NCBI GenBank assembly: GCA_023435945.1
Contig: JAEZLB010000370.1
Span: 1 to 13,357 of the forward strand
Length of the DNA: 13,357 nucleotides
Reading direction: 5' to 3'
Origin: Pseudomonadota bacterium
GTDB taxonomy: Bacteria > Pseudomonadota > Gammaproteobacteria > Burkholderiales > Burkholderiaceae_D
Both the position numbers and the translations under genes were made by a program. This document shows positions 1 to 6,079 of the stretch, one piece after another; the stretch's first letter is position 1, and each line of letters opens with the position of its first letter. The notes below the pieces were generated by a model. It did no database searches, had not been told where the DNA came from, and was given only the letters and a program-made list of their open reading frames with translations.

Positions 1-1
1 G

Positions 2-1342
2 GCGATCAATCGTCCCGATGTGAAACGTAATCCTTTTGTTACCGGCGATGTGCGTGACACCATTTCCCAGTTCAGTCCGCCTGCCCGTTTCGGCAAGCTG
101 TATCGCGACGAACTGAAGCGTGCCGCTCATGTGCGCGTATTCCTTTACGCCAATGCCGTTCATATCGATACGGACAATGAGGCCAAGACCGTCAAGCAGA
201 TACAGGTGGCCACCTTGTCCGGACGCCGTATTACGGTTGGTGCCAAGCTTTTTGTACTGGCTACCGGGGGCATTGAAAATGCGCGCCTGCTGCTGGCATC
301 GAACCGTGTCCAGCCGGAAGGGCTGGGCAATGGGAGCGATCTGGTCGGCCGTTATTTCATGGATCATCCGCGGCTGCAATCCGGCAGGATTCGCTGGACC
401 CACGATTGGTCGCGCAACAAGCTGTACGACATCAAGTATCACTACATGAACTCTTCGGTTGCTGCGCATGGCGTTCATATTGCGTCGCAGTTGGCGCTGA
501 TGCCGCAAGTGCTGAAGCGCGAAAAGCTGTTGAATGCTCGTGTCTGGTTCTCCTCGATTTTCCCTGGGGAAGGCAGCGATGGCGCGATGGCCCTGTACCG
601 TTGCAAGCAGGCGCTGCTTCAAAAGGAACAGGCGGGCTGGAAGCTTTCGGATGACATCAGGAAAATGCTTGCCAATCCGGTCGATACCTTTGCCTACGGT
701 ATTACCCGCTTCTTTCATCCACGCATGCTGATCCAGGGCGTGCGCTTCCAGATCATCGCGGAACCGGAGCCGATTGCATCCAGCCGTGTCACGCTTTCAC
801 CGGTGCACAAGGACAAGCTTGGCATACCCCGGGTACGAGTGGACTGGCAGCTCAGTGATCTGGTGCGCAGGACTTTCGACAAGACGCTGGCTATTGTGGC
901 GAAAGAATTGCGACAGGGTGGCGTGGCGGAGGTCGAACTGGACCCGCCGATCGAAGGGGGACAGTGGCCAGCTTCGATGGAGAAAGAAGGAACTTGGCAT
1001 CACATGGGCACCACGCGCATGCACGATTCACCTAAACAGGGGGTGGTTGATCGTAACTGCAAAGTGCATGGCATGAGCAATCTTTATATCGCCGGCAGTT
1101 CAGTATTTCCAACGGCAGGTGCCAACTTTCCCACCATTACGATTGCGGCCCTGACCTTGCGTTTGTCAGAGCATGTAATGAGTGTACTGAAACAGGATAG
1201 TGAAACGAATTCCTCGTCAGGATTGCGGGATGGTTATGGGCAGGATGGATATACGGATACCTCTTCGGGATCGGCGATTGCAGCATCGGTCGGTGCGGCG
1301 ACAATGTCCATTTATTCCGGGGATAAGGGTTTAGTGCGGTGA
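2..1342 (+). CDS. GMC-family FAD-dependent oxidoreductase, 5'-partial
   Basis: Flavin-dependent alcohol/sugar oxidoreductase of the glucose-methanol-choline family. The frame is open to the left edge, so the N-terminal FAD-binding Rossmann motif lies outside the window; about 446 residues of an expected 550 or more are visible. A GTG at base 20 is only an internal codon. Counting from that GTG, the family segment LFVLATGGIENARLLLAS lies at about 77-94. The C-terminal GMC domain carries the catalytic block HHMGTTRM (about 327-334), and SSVFPTAGANFPT (about 360-372) holds the second active-site residue, Asn369. This His/Asn pair is the usual GMC active site. After the normal family end (RLSEHV, about 381-386) there is an unusual polar Ser/Gly/Thr/Asp-rich tail of roughly 50 residues. 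A terminator follows directly. The neighbours are polysaccharide genes, so oxidation of a sugar or polyol is plausible, but the substrate is unknown. Family call is firm; role is inferred. Confidence 0.93.
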   Translation, partial: AINRPDVKRNPFVTGDVRDTISQFSPPARFGKLYRDELKRAAHVRVFLYANAVHIDTDNEAKTVKQIQVATLSGRRITVGAKLFVLATGGIENARLLLASNRVQPEGLGNGSDLVGRYFMDHPRLQSGRIRWTHDWSRNKLYDIKYHYMNSSVAAHGVHIASQLALMPQVLKREKLLNARVWFSSIFPGEGSDGAMALYRCKQALLQKEQAGWKLSDDIRKMLANPVDTFAYGITRFFHPRMLIQGVRFQIIAEPEPIASSRVTLSPVHKDKLGIPRVRVDWQLSDLVRRTFDKTLAIVAKELRQGGVAEVELDPPIEGGQWPASMEKEGTWHHMGTTRMHDSPKQGVVDRNCKVHGMSNLYIAGSSVFPTAGANFPTITIAALTLRLSEHVMSVLKQDSETNSSSGLRDGYGQDGYTDTSSGSAIAASVGAATMSIYSGDKGLVR

Positions 1343-1372
1343 TGCATTACTGCCAGTGCGAGGGCGGCAATG

Positions 1373-1403
1373 TTTTAAGGGGCTTAAAATGCCCCTTCTT
1401 TTT
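1373..1403 (+). terminator. Rho-independent terminator of the GMC oxidoreductase gene
   Basis: Perfect 7-bp stem AAGGGGC (1377-1383) / GCCCCTT (1391-1397), loop TTAAAAT, followed by CTTTTT (1398-1403), 34 bases after the GMC stop codon. On the minus strand the stem is not followed by a T run, so it should act on plus-strand transcripts only. An alternative perfect stem, TTTTAAG (1373-1379) / CTTAAAA (1383-1389), overlaps the left arm and cannot form at the same time. Confidence 0.85.
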
Positions 1404-1454
1404 GGGATAGGCGGGAAAAGGCAGGCGGTCTCTCAGCGGGCAAAGCGGTACGGC

Positions 1455-2189
1455 TTAGCGTAACGGTGCGGCCTGCTTGCCCAAGGAGTGCAAGTGATTA
1501 TCCGTTGCCGGGCTGGCAGAAAGATAAGGTTCATCATCCTTCCGGAGCAAGAAAGCTGAGCTCGTGCAGGAGTAGGCAGTATGGGAAAAGTAGCAGAGCC
1601 AGCACAATATTCCTGTCAGTTTGGCGCTGTCTTCAACCAGGAAATTATCGATGTTCTCCAACTGCAGCAAATCCAGTCCCACCGAGACCGAGAAGCAGAA
1701 GAGCCCTGCCAGCAGCAGTGGATACTGTGTCTGTCGTATCAGCCTGCTGAAACGAAGCAGCAGGGAAAGCATCAGGCCTGCATAGGTAACATACATCAGA
1801 TTTTCCGGAATGCCTATGAAGGGGAAGAACTGCTCATGCAGCAGGAATGCATCGTCCAGTCCCAGCAGCAGCAGTAAACATCCTGCCCTGAAGAAGTAAT
1901 GCCTCTCCTCGGTGTGACGTTCATCCGCAGGAAGGAGCTGACTGCTATAGAGGCAAATCATCGCGGCAGCAGCCCAGATAAAAATGCCGACCTGGGAAAG
2001 AAAGCCTATATAAAGAGGCGCATCGAAGATCGCATTGGGGTCACGCGTAAGCTGTTCGGTAGGAATGCCTTTCCAGGCTTTCAGCAACATGATGATACCG
2101 ATAAGGAGGGAAGATCCCAGCAATATCAATAAGGCGAATTGCCGGCTTGCTCTGAAATTCCGCATGGATGCCCCCGTTCTATTTGGCAT
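1455..2189 (-). CDS. Uncharacterised six-helix integral membrane protein
   Basis: I do not recognise the family. The 244-residue product reads as an inner-membrane protein with about six hydrophobic segments, near residues 17-38, 58-82, 99-117, 131-148, 155-175 and 188-214, and a short polar C-terminal tail. Acidic and basic residues lie inside or beside the helices: LDDAFLLHE (111-119, with Asp112, Asp113, His118, Glu119), Asp173 in SVGLDLLQLE, and VEDSAKL (185-191) followed by Trp197, Tyr200 and His203. Such a set could form a metal site or a lipid-facing active site, but that is speculation. Two starts are possible: the one given, or an ATG eight codons in (base 2165) preceded by GGGGG; neither has a clear Shine-Dalgarno. 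It lies 140 bases downstream of the ATP-grasp gene on the same strand and may be co-transcribed. It is too small for a Wzy polymerase or a Wzx flippase. Confidence 0.75.
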   Translation of the reverse strand: MPNRTGASMRNFRASRQFALLILLGSSLLIGIIMLLKAWKGIPTEQLTRDPNAIFDAPLYIGFLSQVGIFIWAAAAMICLYSSQLLPADERHTEERHYFFRAGCLLLLLGLDDAFLLHEQFFPFIGIPENLMYVTYAGLMLSLLLRFSRLIRQTQYPLLLAGLFCFSVSVGLDLLQLENIDNFLVEDSAKLTGILCWLCYFSHTAYSCTSSAFLLRKDDEPYLSASPATDNHLHSLGKQAAPLR

Positions 2190-2329
2190 TGATGATGCGT
2201 CCGGTGATGAAAACCATCTCGTCGGCGAGCCGCGATGCTGGCCTGTTATCCGCTGTCTGCCAGATTCCTTTGTCGATAGGCGCTGGAACGAAAAGCCGAA
2301 GCAAAAATGATATGAGCAAAGAATGTAAT

Positions 2330-3463
2330 TTAACGTACTCCGTAACTGCTCTTCGTTCCATGCATGCGCTGAGTGAAGTGCCGGCCGATGTAACGGGCTG
2401 AATTGACAGGTAATTCCCGTGCCAGGCGCCCGAGCGCATAAGGGTCAATCATGGAGGCTCGCGTCAGTCGGCCACGCTGGTCGGAATGAAATAGCTGTCC
2501 CCACGAGGAGGGGCGCAGCAAGGGGTGCCTCAAATGCGCGGTGCCGGATACCAGACGGCGCGGGAATTCTGAATCATTGTTTTCCCGGATGCTTTCCTCT
2601 ACGAAGTTCAGTCCACACCAGATGGATGCGGTGAGTGACGCCCAAAAGCGTGGGTTGGATTCAATCAGGAACACGCGCCCGGTACTTCTTTCAAGGCGTG
2701 CATCGATATGCATCAATCCATGAAAAGAGGTGGTCCGGCATAGTTTTCCTGCCAGCGCTTCCAGGCGGTCGTTTTGCATGAACTCAATGACTGGCCCCAC
2801 CACTCGCTGAATGGCAAAAGCCTTCATATATCCATGAAGCGCGAGCAGGCTCAGGTCGATGTCCTGACCGTCAATATAACGCTGGGCGATCAGCGAATTG
2901 AACTGATAGTTCTCGTTATTCTTGACTATCCTGAGATAGTGTTCCTTGCTGCGGATGATCTGCACGCCCAATGAGCCGGACTCATTGCTAGGCTTGATGA
3001 CAAAAGGAAGGCCCAGCTTCCTGGCAAGGTCGTCGAAATTCAGGTTGACTTTCGATCCGACATAGTACGTGTCGGGAACATCGATATCGCATGCCTTGCA
3101 CAGCTCATAGAAATGCCACTTGTCATCGAGCTGGTTCAAGGTGGCCAGGTCGGGGATGGGAGTGACCCTGGCGCGAAGGTTGGATTGGATGCGGTTGATC
3201 AGCCGTATGCCGTGGCAGTCGGCAGGGATGACAACGGTATCTGGATTCTCTGCATGAAGCTGGTTTATGGCGGTGATGGTTCTGTGTTCCGCGCTGGCAT
3301 TGAAATTTACGTAGATATGCTGGGAACACAGGGAAGTTTGAGCAAGCTTGTAGGTTTCTGCATTCCCGATGACGATAACGGGGGACTGCGAGAAGCAATA
3401 GACCCCTTGCAGTACTGCTGTCACGATACGCTCGCTGGCACCGACCACCACAAAAGTTTTCAT
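2330..3463 (-). CDS. ATP-grasp domain protein (carboxylate-amine/thiol ligase family)
   Basis: Cytosolic ATP-grasp ligase, 377 residues; the family forms an acyl-phosphate from a carboxylate and ATP and couples it to an amine or thiol. An N-terminal nucleotide-binding-like domain begins MKTFVVVGAS. The central ATP-grasp fold has FVIKPSNESGSLGV (about 154-167, ATP-binding Lys157 and Gly-rich loop), QRYIDGQDIDLS (195-206), and the Mg-binding end of the fold, HIDARLE (252-258) and LIESNPRFWAS (266-276, with Glu268 and Asn270). The frame is open 43 codons further up, to base 3592, but ATG 3463 has GGAGAAG six bases upstream and starts at the natural beginning of the first domain, so it is preferred. 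The leader (3464-3600) holds a candidate promoter and inverted repeats. In this setting it may join an amino acid or other amine to a sugar carboxylate, but no substrate can be read from sequence. Confidence 0.88.
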   Translation of the reverse strand: MKTFVVVGASERIVTAVLQGVYCFSQSPVIVIGNAETYKLAQTSLCSQHIYVNFNASAEHRTITAINQLHAENPDTVVIPADCHGIRLINRIQSNLRARVTPIPDLATLNQLDDKWHFYELCKACDIDVPDTYYVGSKVNLNFDDLARKLGLPFVIKPSNESGSLGVQIIRSKEHYLRIVKNNENYQFNSLIAQRYIDGQDIDLSLLALHGYMKAFAIQRVVGPVIEFMQNDRLEALAGKLCRTTSFHGLMHIDARLERSTGRVFLIESNPRFWASLTASIWCGLNFVEESIRENNDSEFPRRLVSGTAHLRHPLLRPSSWGQLFHSDQRGRLTRASMIDPYALGRLARELPVNSARYIGRHFTQRMHGTKSSYGVR

Positions 3464-3514
3464 TGCGTCTTCTCCATGTAGGTTTTGTAGCGCACATATG
3501 AAAACAGAATAGGA

Positions 3515-3543
3515 AGTATGCGATTGCGAAAGTTGAGTGGTAA
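3515..3543 (-). promoter_or_regulatory. Candidate sigma-70 promoter for the ATP-grasp gene
   Basis: On the minus strand, TTACCA (3543-3538, 4 of 6 to TTGACA) is followed after 17 bases by CATACT (3520-3515, 4 of 6 to TATAAT). This would start a transcript near base 3508 with a leader of about 45 bases before ATG 3463. The match is moderate and the call rests on spacing, AT-richness and position only. Confidence 0.35.
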
Positions 3544-3554
3544 CAATATTGGTA
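3541..3554. promoter_or_regulatory. Imperfect palindrome overlapping the candidate -35 element
   Basis: TAACAATATTGGTA contains the perfect 8-base palindrome CAATATTG; the flanks pair again after one mismatch on each side. It overlaps by three bases, and otherwise lies just upstream of, the candidate -35 hexamer of the ATP-grasp promoter, which would suit a repressor site. The function is not shown by sequence. Confidence 0.3.
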
Positions 3555-3578
3555 ACGTCAGAACGAAAATTGACGCCA

Positions 3579-3599
3579 TTCTTGATCTGCATTCAAGAA
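3579..3599. promoter_or_regulatory. Perfect inverted repeat TTCTTGA-N7-TCAAGAA, possible operator
   Basis: Two perfect 7-base arms separated by seven bases, about 36 bases upstream of the candidate -35 element of the ATP-grasp gene. The arm length and spacing resemble binding sites of dimeric helix-turn-helix regulators. It has no T run, so it is unlikely to be a terminator. No regulator gene lies in the window. Confidence 0.35.
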
Positions 3600-3669
3600 A
3601 ATAGGGGAACTAAGTGCGGTATCTGGGAGGAAGGGGAGAAGGCGGCTTATTCAAGCTGCCTATGAACTA

Positions 3670-3702
3670 GGACAGAGGGAAGCATGGCGCTTCCGTCTGT
3701 CC
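3670..3702 (-). repeat. Long stem-loop downstream of the GT4/GT26 pair
   Basis: Inverted repeat with 14-base arms and a single mismatch: GGACAGACGGAAGC and GCTTCCCTCTGTCC on the minus strand, separated by a 5-base loop. It lies about 90 bases after the GT26 stop codon. Neither side has a T run, so it is not a classical intrinsic terminator; it may stabilise or process the 3' end of that mRNA, or be a dispersed repeat with other copies outside the window. Confidence 0.6.
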
Positions 3703-3793
3703 AATATCTGGTCGTGGAGACTAAAGAGTAAGAGGAATCCGCCTGGTAAGGGATATCACGACTATTTCCGTGGTAAAGCGGTGAATAGCGCCC

Positions 3794-4555
3794 TTATTTG
3801 TGGAGTATCCACTCTCGTAGCAACTGGTGCGAGAATCCGACGATGAACAGGGTGTTGGTCACCATGTAGCGTTTCATCAGGCGCTGCGGTTCAGTGCCAA
3901 GGCGGTACAGCCACTCGAGGCCGTGGCGTTGCCACCATACGGGCGCACGTTTCTTGGTGCCGGCGTGATAATCGAATGCAGCCCCCACGCCGACCATGAC
4001 CGCCTGCACGCGGCCGCGATGAGATGCCATCCATTGTTCCTGCTTAGGACAGCCTAGCCCCACGAATACCACCTGTGCACCGGTGCGATTGATCATGTCC
4101 ACTTCGGCTTCATCCTCTTCCTCGGTGAGTGAGCGGAATGGAGGCGCATAGGAACCCACCAGGCGTAAGGCAGGAAAGCTTTCTTTTATACGCATACGCA
4201 GCCGTTCCAGAGTTTCGTCCGTGCTGCCGTACAGGAAAACCGACTGCCCCAGTACTTCCGCCTGTTCGAGGTACTTCCACATCAGACTGGGGCCGTCTAT
4301 GCGCTCCTGATTGGGAAAGCCGAACTTGCGCAAGGCCCAGGCAACGGGGGCGCCATCGGGCGTAGCCAGGTCGGCGCTGTTGATAATGCGGCAGAATGCC
4401 GGATCGCGCGTAGTGGTGGTGACGGAGTGTACATTGCAGATGCATAGGTAACGCGACTCACGCTTGTCCGCCCAAGTCGTCATGGCGGACAGCGCTTCTT
4501 TCCAGGTCAGCGCATCAATGAATGCGCCAAGTATCGAATGTCCTTTACGCAACAT
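3794..4555 (-). CDS. WecB/TagA/CpsF family glycosyltransferase (GT26)
   Basis: Family GT26 transferase, which typically adds the second sugar to an undecaprenyl-diphosphate-linked first sugar at the inner face of the membrane (as in WecG, TagA and GumM). The 253-residue length is typical. Family landmarks are present: ICNVHSV with Asn41, TPDGAPVAW with the conserved putative catalytic Asp67, VFVGLGCPKQEQWM (164-176) with Gln172, GAAFDYHAG (191-199), and the C-terminal membrane-associating stretch LGTEPQRLMKRYM (219-231) rich in Arg/Lys. The start ATG overlaps the last codons of the upstream GT4 gene by 11 bases and has GGAGG six bases upstream, so translation is coupled to that gene. Which sugar is transferred (ManNAc-type, glucose or other) cannot be decided from sequence. 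Confidence 0.93.
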   Translation of the reverse strand: MLRKGHSILGAFIDALTWKEALSAMTTWADKRESRYLCICNVHSVTTTTRDPAFCRIINSADLATPDGAPVAWALRKFGFPNQERIDGPSLMWKYLEQAEVLGQSVFLYGSTDETLERLRMRIKESFPALRLVGSYAPPFRSLTEEEDEAEVDMINRTGAQVVFVGLGCPKQEQWMASHRGRVQAVMVGVGAAFDYHAGTKKRAPVWWQRHGLEWLYRLGTEPQRLMKRYMVTNTLFIVGFSHQLLREWILHK

Positions 4556-5717
4556 TCAACACCTCCTGAGAACGTAAAATGGCTTCCTGGTAAATCTCCA
4601 TCAACATCTGATAATTCCTTTGTGGCGTATAACGTGACAGGTATTCGATGCGGGCAGTGCGGCCCATCTCGCGCATGGCTTCCGGATGGGCCCGTGCCCA
4701 GGCAATTTTTCTGGCAAGGTCTTGCGCGTCGTCAGGCGTGAATAGCAGGCCGGTTACGCCGTCTTTCACCAGTTCGCCCAGGCTGCCGCGACGGCTGGTG
4801 ATGACGGGCGTGCCGCAGGAAAAGGCCTCGATGCCGACCAGGCCGAAGGTTTCATAGCAGGTGCTGGGGGCGACCAGGAATTCGGTGCTTCCCAGCAGTT
4901 GCAGTACCTCGCGGCGATCCCGATATCCCAAATAATGTTTTCCGAATGCGGCCGCCACCTTGTCTTCCAGCGGACCATTCCCGACGATCTTTATCGCGTG
5001 GCTTTCAAGCTGGCCGCAAGCCTGCATCAGCAGATCCAGCCCCTTTTCCCGGGAAAGACGGCCTATGAAAAGAGCACCTTCGCGCTTTTCCCACTGTGGT
5101 TCCCCGTTCGGGTTATCAACGAAATGAGGTTTGATGCGCAGTCGATCGGGTGGCAAGCCGCCGGCAATGAACTTGTCGCGGCAGAAGGCATTGGTGGCGA
5201 TGTACAGCATCACCTTTTTACGGAAGGTGCCCATGGCCCTGTGAAGGGACAGCATGCCGCTAAGTACTGCCGATTGCACGGTGGAGTCACGATAACATTT
5301 ATGCGTAACGGCGCGCCATGGAAGCTTCCCAATACAGCTTTCGCAAATGGTCCCGTCGCGCAGCAGCATGGCCTGCGGACATAACAGGCGGAAGTTGTGC
5401 AGCGTCTGGACGACAGGGATGTGGAATTTTTGCGCGACCCAGTAAATCGACGGAGAAATCAGCGGAAAGGTATTGTGCGCATGGATGACATCAGGCTGGA
5501 ATTCTTTACACTGTGCCTCCAGTTCACGCGCGGACTGGGTTGCCCAGATTGCGGATACGGCTGCCTTCAGTTTCGGCATTTCCTGCAGTTCGTCATTATG
5601 GCGCTGGTAGAGCAGCGTTTCATTGCCGTAGGAACGCAGCAGTTTTTCCTCTGCTTCGACGACGGCGTCTTCACCGCCGCGGTGCTGGTAAGCATTATGT
5701 GCAATCAGGATTTTCAT
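4545..5717 (-). CDS. Glycosyltransferase family 4 (GT-B, retaining) with GGED N-terminus
   Basis: Cytosolic GT4 transferase, 390 residues from the chosen start. The N-terminal Rossmann domain begins MKILIAHNAY and has the RGGED signature (13-17) of a GT4 subgroup. A cysteine cluster follows (Cys113, Cys125, Cys128, Cys141), reminiscent of a metal-binding loop seen in some GT4 enzymes. The C-terminal donor-binding domain has LFIGRLSREKGLDLL (216-230), IVGNGPLED (244-252), the E-x7-E motif ETFGLVGIE (289-297) and CGTPVITSRRGSLGEL (301-316). The frame also opens at GTG 5753, 12 codons earlier, but homologous N-termini begin at MKIL and the extension looks non-coding. The RBS before 5717 is weak. 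It is co-translated with the GT26 gene and probably adds a sugar to the same lipid-linked intermediate; donor and acceptor are unknown. Confidence 0.92.
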   Translation of the reverse strand: MKILIAHNAYQHRGGEDAVVEAEEKLLRSYGNETLLYQRHNDELQEMPKLKAAVSAIWATQSARELEAQCKEFQPDVIHAHNTFPLISPSIYWVAQKFHIPVVQTLHNFRLLCPQAMLLRDGTICESCIGKLPWRAVTHKCYRDSTVQSAVLSGMLSLHRAMGTFRKKVMLYIATNAFCRDKFIAGGLPPDRLRIKPHFVDNPNGEPQWEKREGALFIGRLSREKGLDLLMQACGQLESHAIKIVGNGPLEDKVAAAFGKHYLGYRDRREVLQLLGSTEFLVAPSTCYETFGLVGIEAFSCGTPVITSRRGSLGELVKDGVTGLLFTPDDAQDLARKIAWARAHPEAMREMGRTARIEYLSRYTPQRNYQMLMEIYQEAILRSQEVLNVA

Positions 5718-5823
5718 TGTAGCGTCAGCACCAGCTTGGTAAGGCTCGATCACCTAGATTAAGTCAAACTTCATTGGACATCAGCACTTCACGTCGCACA
5801 CTGAGGAGGCTCAATAAGCACCT

Positions 5824-5851
5824 TATGTATCGCTTCCCGGCGTAATGGCAA
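5824..5851 (-). promoter_or_regulatory. Candidate sigma-70 promoter for the GT4/GT26 pair
   Basis: On the minus strand, TTGCCA (5851-5846, 5 of 6 to TTGACA) is followed after 16 bases by TACATA (5829-5824, 3 of 6 to TATAAT). It would give a leader of about 100 bases before ATG 5717. The -10 match is weak. Confidence 0.25.
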
Positions 5852-5875
5852 GTGGTTTGCACAAGACAATTGCGT

Positions 5876-5883
5876 GGGGGGGG
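5876..5883. repeat. Homopolymeric G8 tract
   Basis: Eight consecutive G on the plus strand in the divergent intergenic region, about 160 bases upstream of the GT4 start and about 200 bases upstream of the methyltransferase start, followed by CTTACTTACTT. It is not inside any supported gene. Confidence 0.9.
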
Positions 5884-5972
5884 CTTACTTACTTCGCATA
5901 GCCCTGAGCACGGCCAAAATGACGCTGCTCAGACTTTGTGCAGACCGGACGAGCGGCGCTTGCTCATCTTTG

Positions 5973-5982
5973 TGTTCGAACA
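5973..5982. promoter_or_regulatory. Perfect palindrome TGTTCGAACA upstream of the methyltransferase gene
   Basis: A 10-base perfect palindrome about 100 bases before the methyltransferase GTG. It is a possible dimeric regulator half-site pair, but short enough to occur by chance. Confidence 0.2.
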
Positions 5983-6079
5983 AGCAAGTTACGGGCCGAT
6001 GGAGCAAAGATGATGCAGTGGGCAGATAAGCATGCCGTATCCTCGCTGCGTGAGCGGGAGGGGGAAAAGGAGAACAAGT

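Larger units (their letters stand above)
3464..3793. other. Intergenic region with leader of the ATP-grasp gene and a long hairpin
   Basis: 330 bases without a supported gene, between the stop of the GT26 gene and the start of the ATP-grasp gene. It contains, in minus-strand order, a long imperfect stem-loop (3670-3702), a purine/pyrimidine-skewed stretch (about 3620-3650), two inverted repeats (3579-3599 and 3541-3554) and a promoter-like pair just downstream of them. The half next to the ATP-grasp start is clearly more AT-rich than the surrounding genes, as expected for a promoter region. Confidence 0.6.
5718..6079. other. Divergent intergenic region between GT4 and methyltransferase genes
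   Basis: 362 bases with no convincing gene, separating the minus-strand GT4/GT26 pair from the plus-strand methyltransferase, so promoters in both directions are expected here. It holds a run of eight G (5876-5883), a perfect 10-base palindrome TGTTCGAACA (5973-5982), and a separate pair of arms CTTGCT/AGCAAG (5959-5964 and 5983-5988). A moderate leftward promoter candidate lies at 5824-5851. No clear rightward promoter was recognised. Confidence 0.6.

Noticed and set aside
2284..2360. 9-base inverted repeat TGGAACGAA / TTCGTTCCA around the end of the ATP-grasp gene
   Set aside because: Arms are about 60 bases apart with no T run; likely to arise by chance in a window of this size.
2179..2448. 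89-codon minus-strand frame covering the gap between ATP-grasp and membrane-protein genes
   Set aside because: Overlaps the end of the ATP-grasp gene and the start of the membrane-protein gene in another frame, with no recognisable motif or good ribosome site.
4899..5384. 161-codon plus-strand open frame
   Set aside because: Antisense to the GT4 gene at 4545-5717; no motif.
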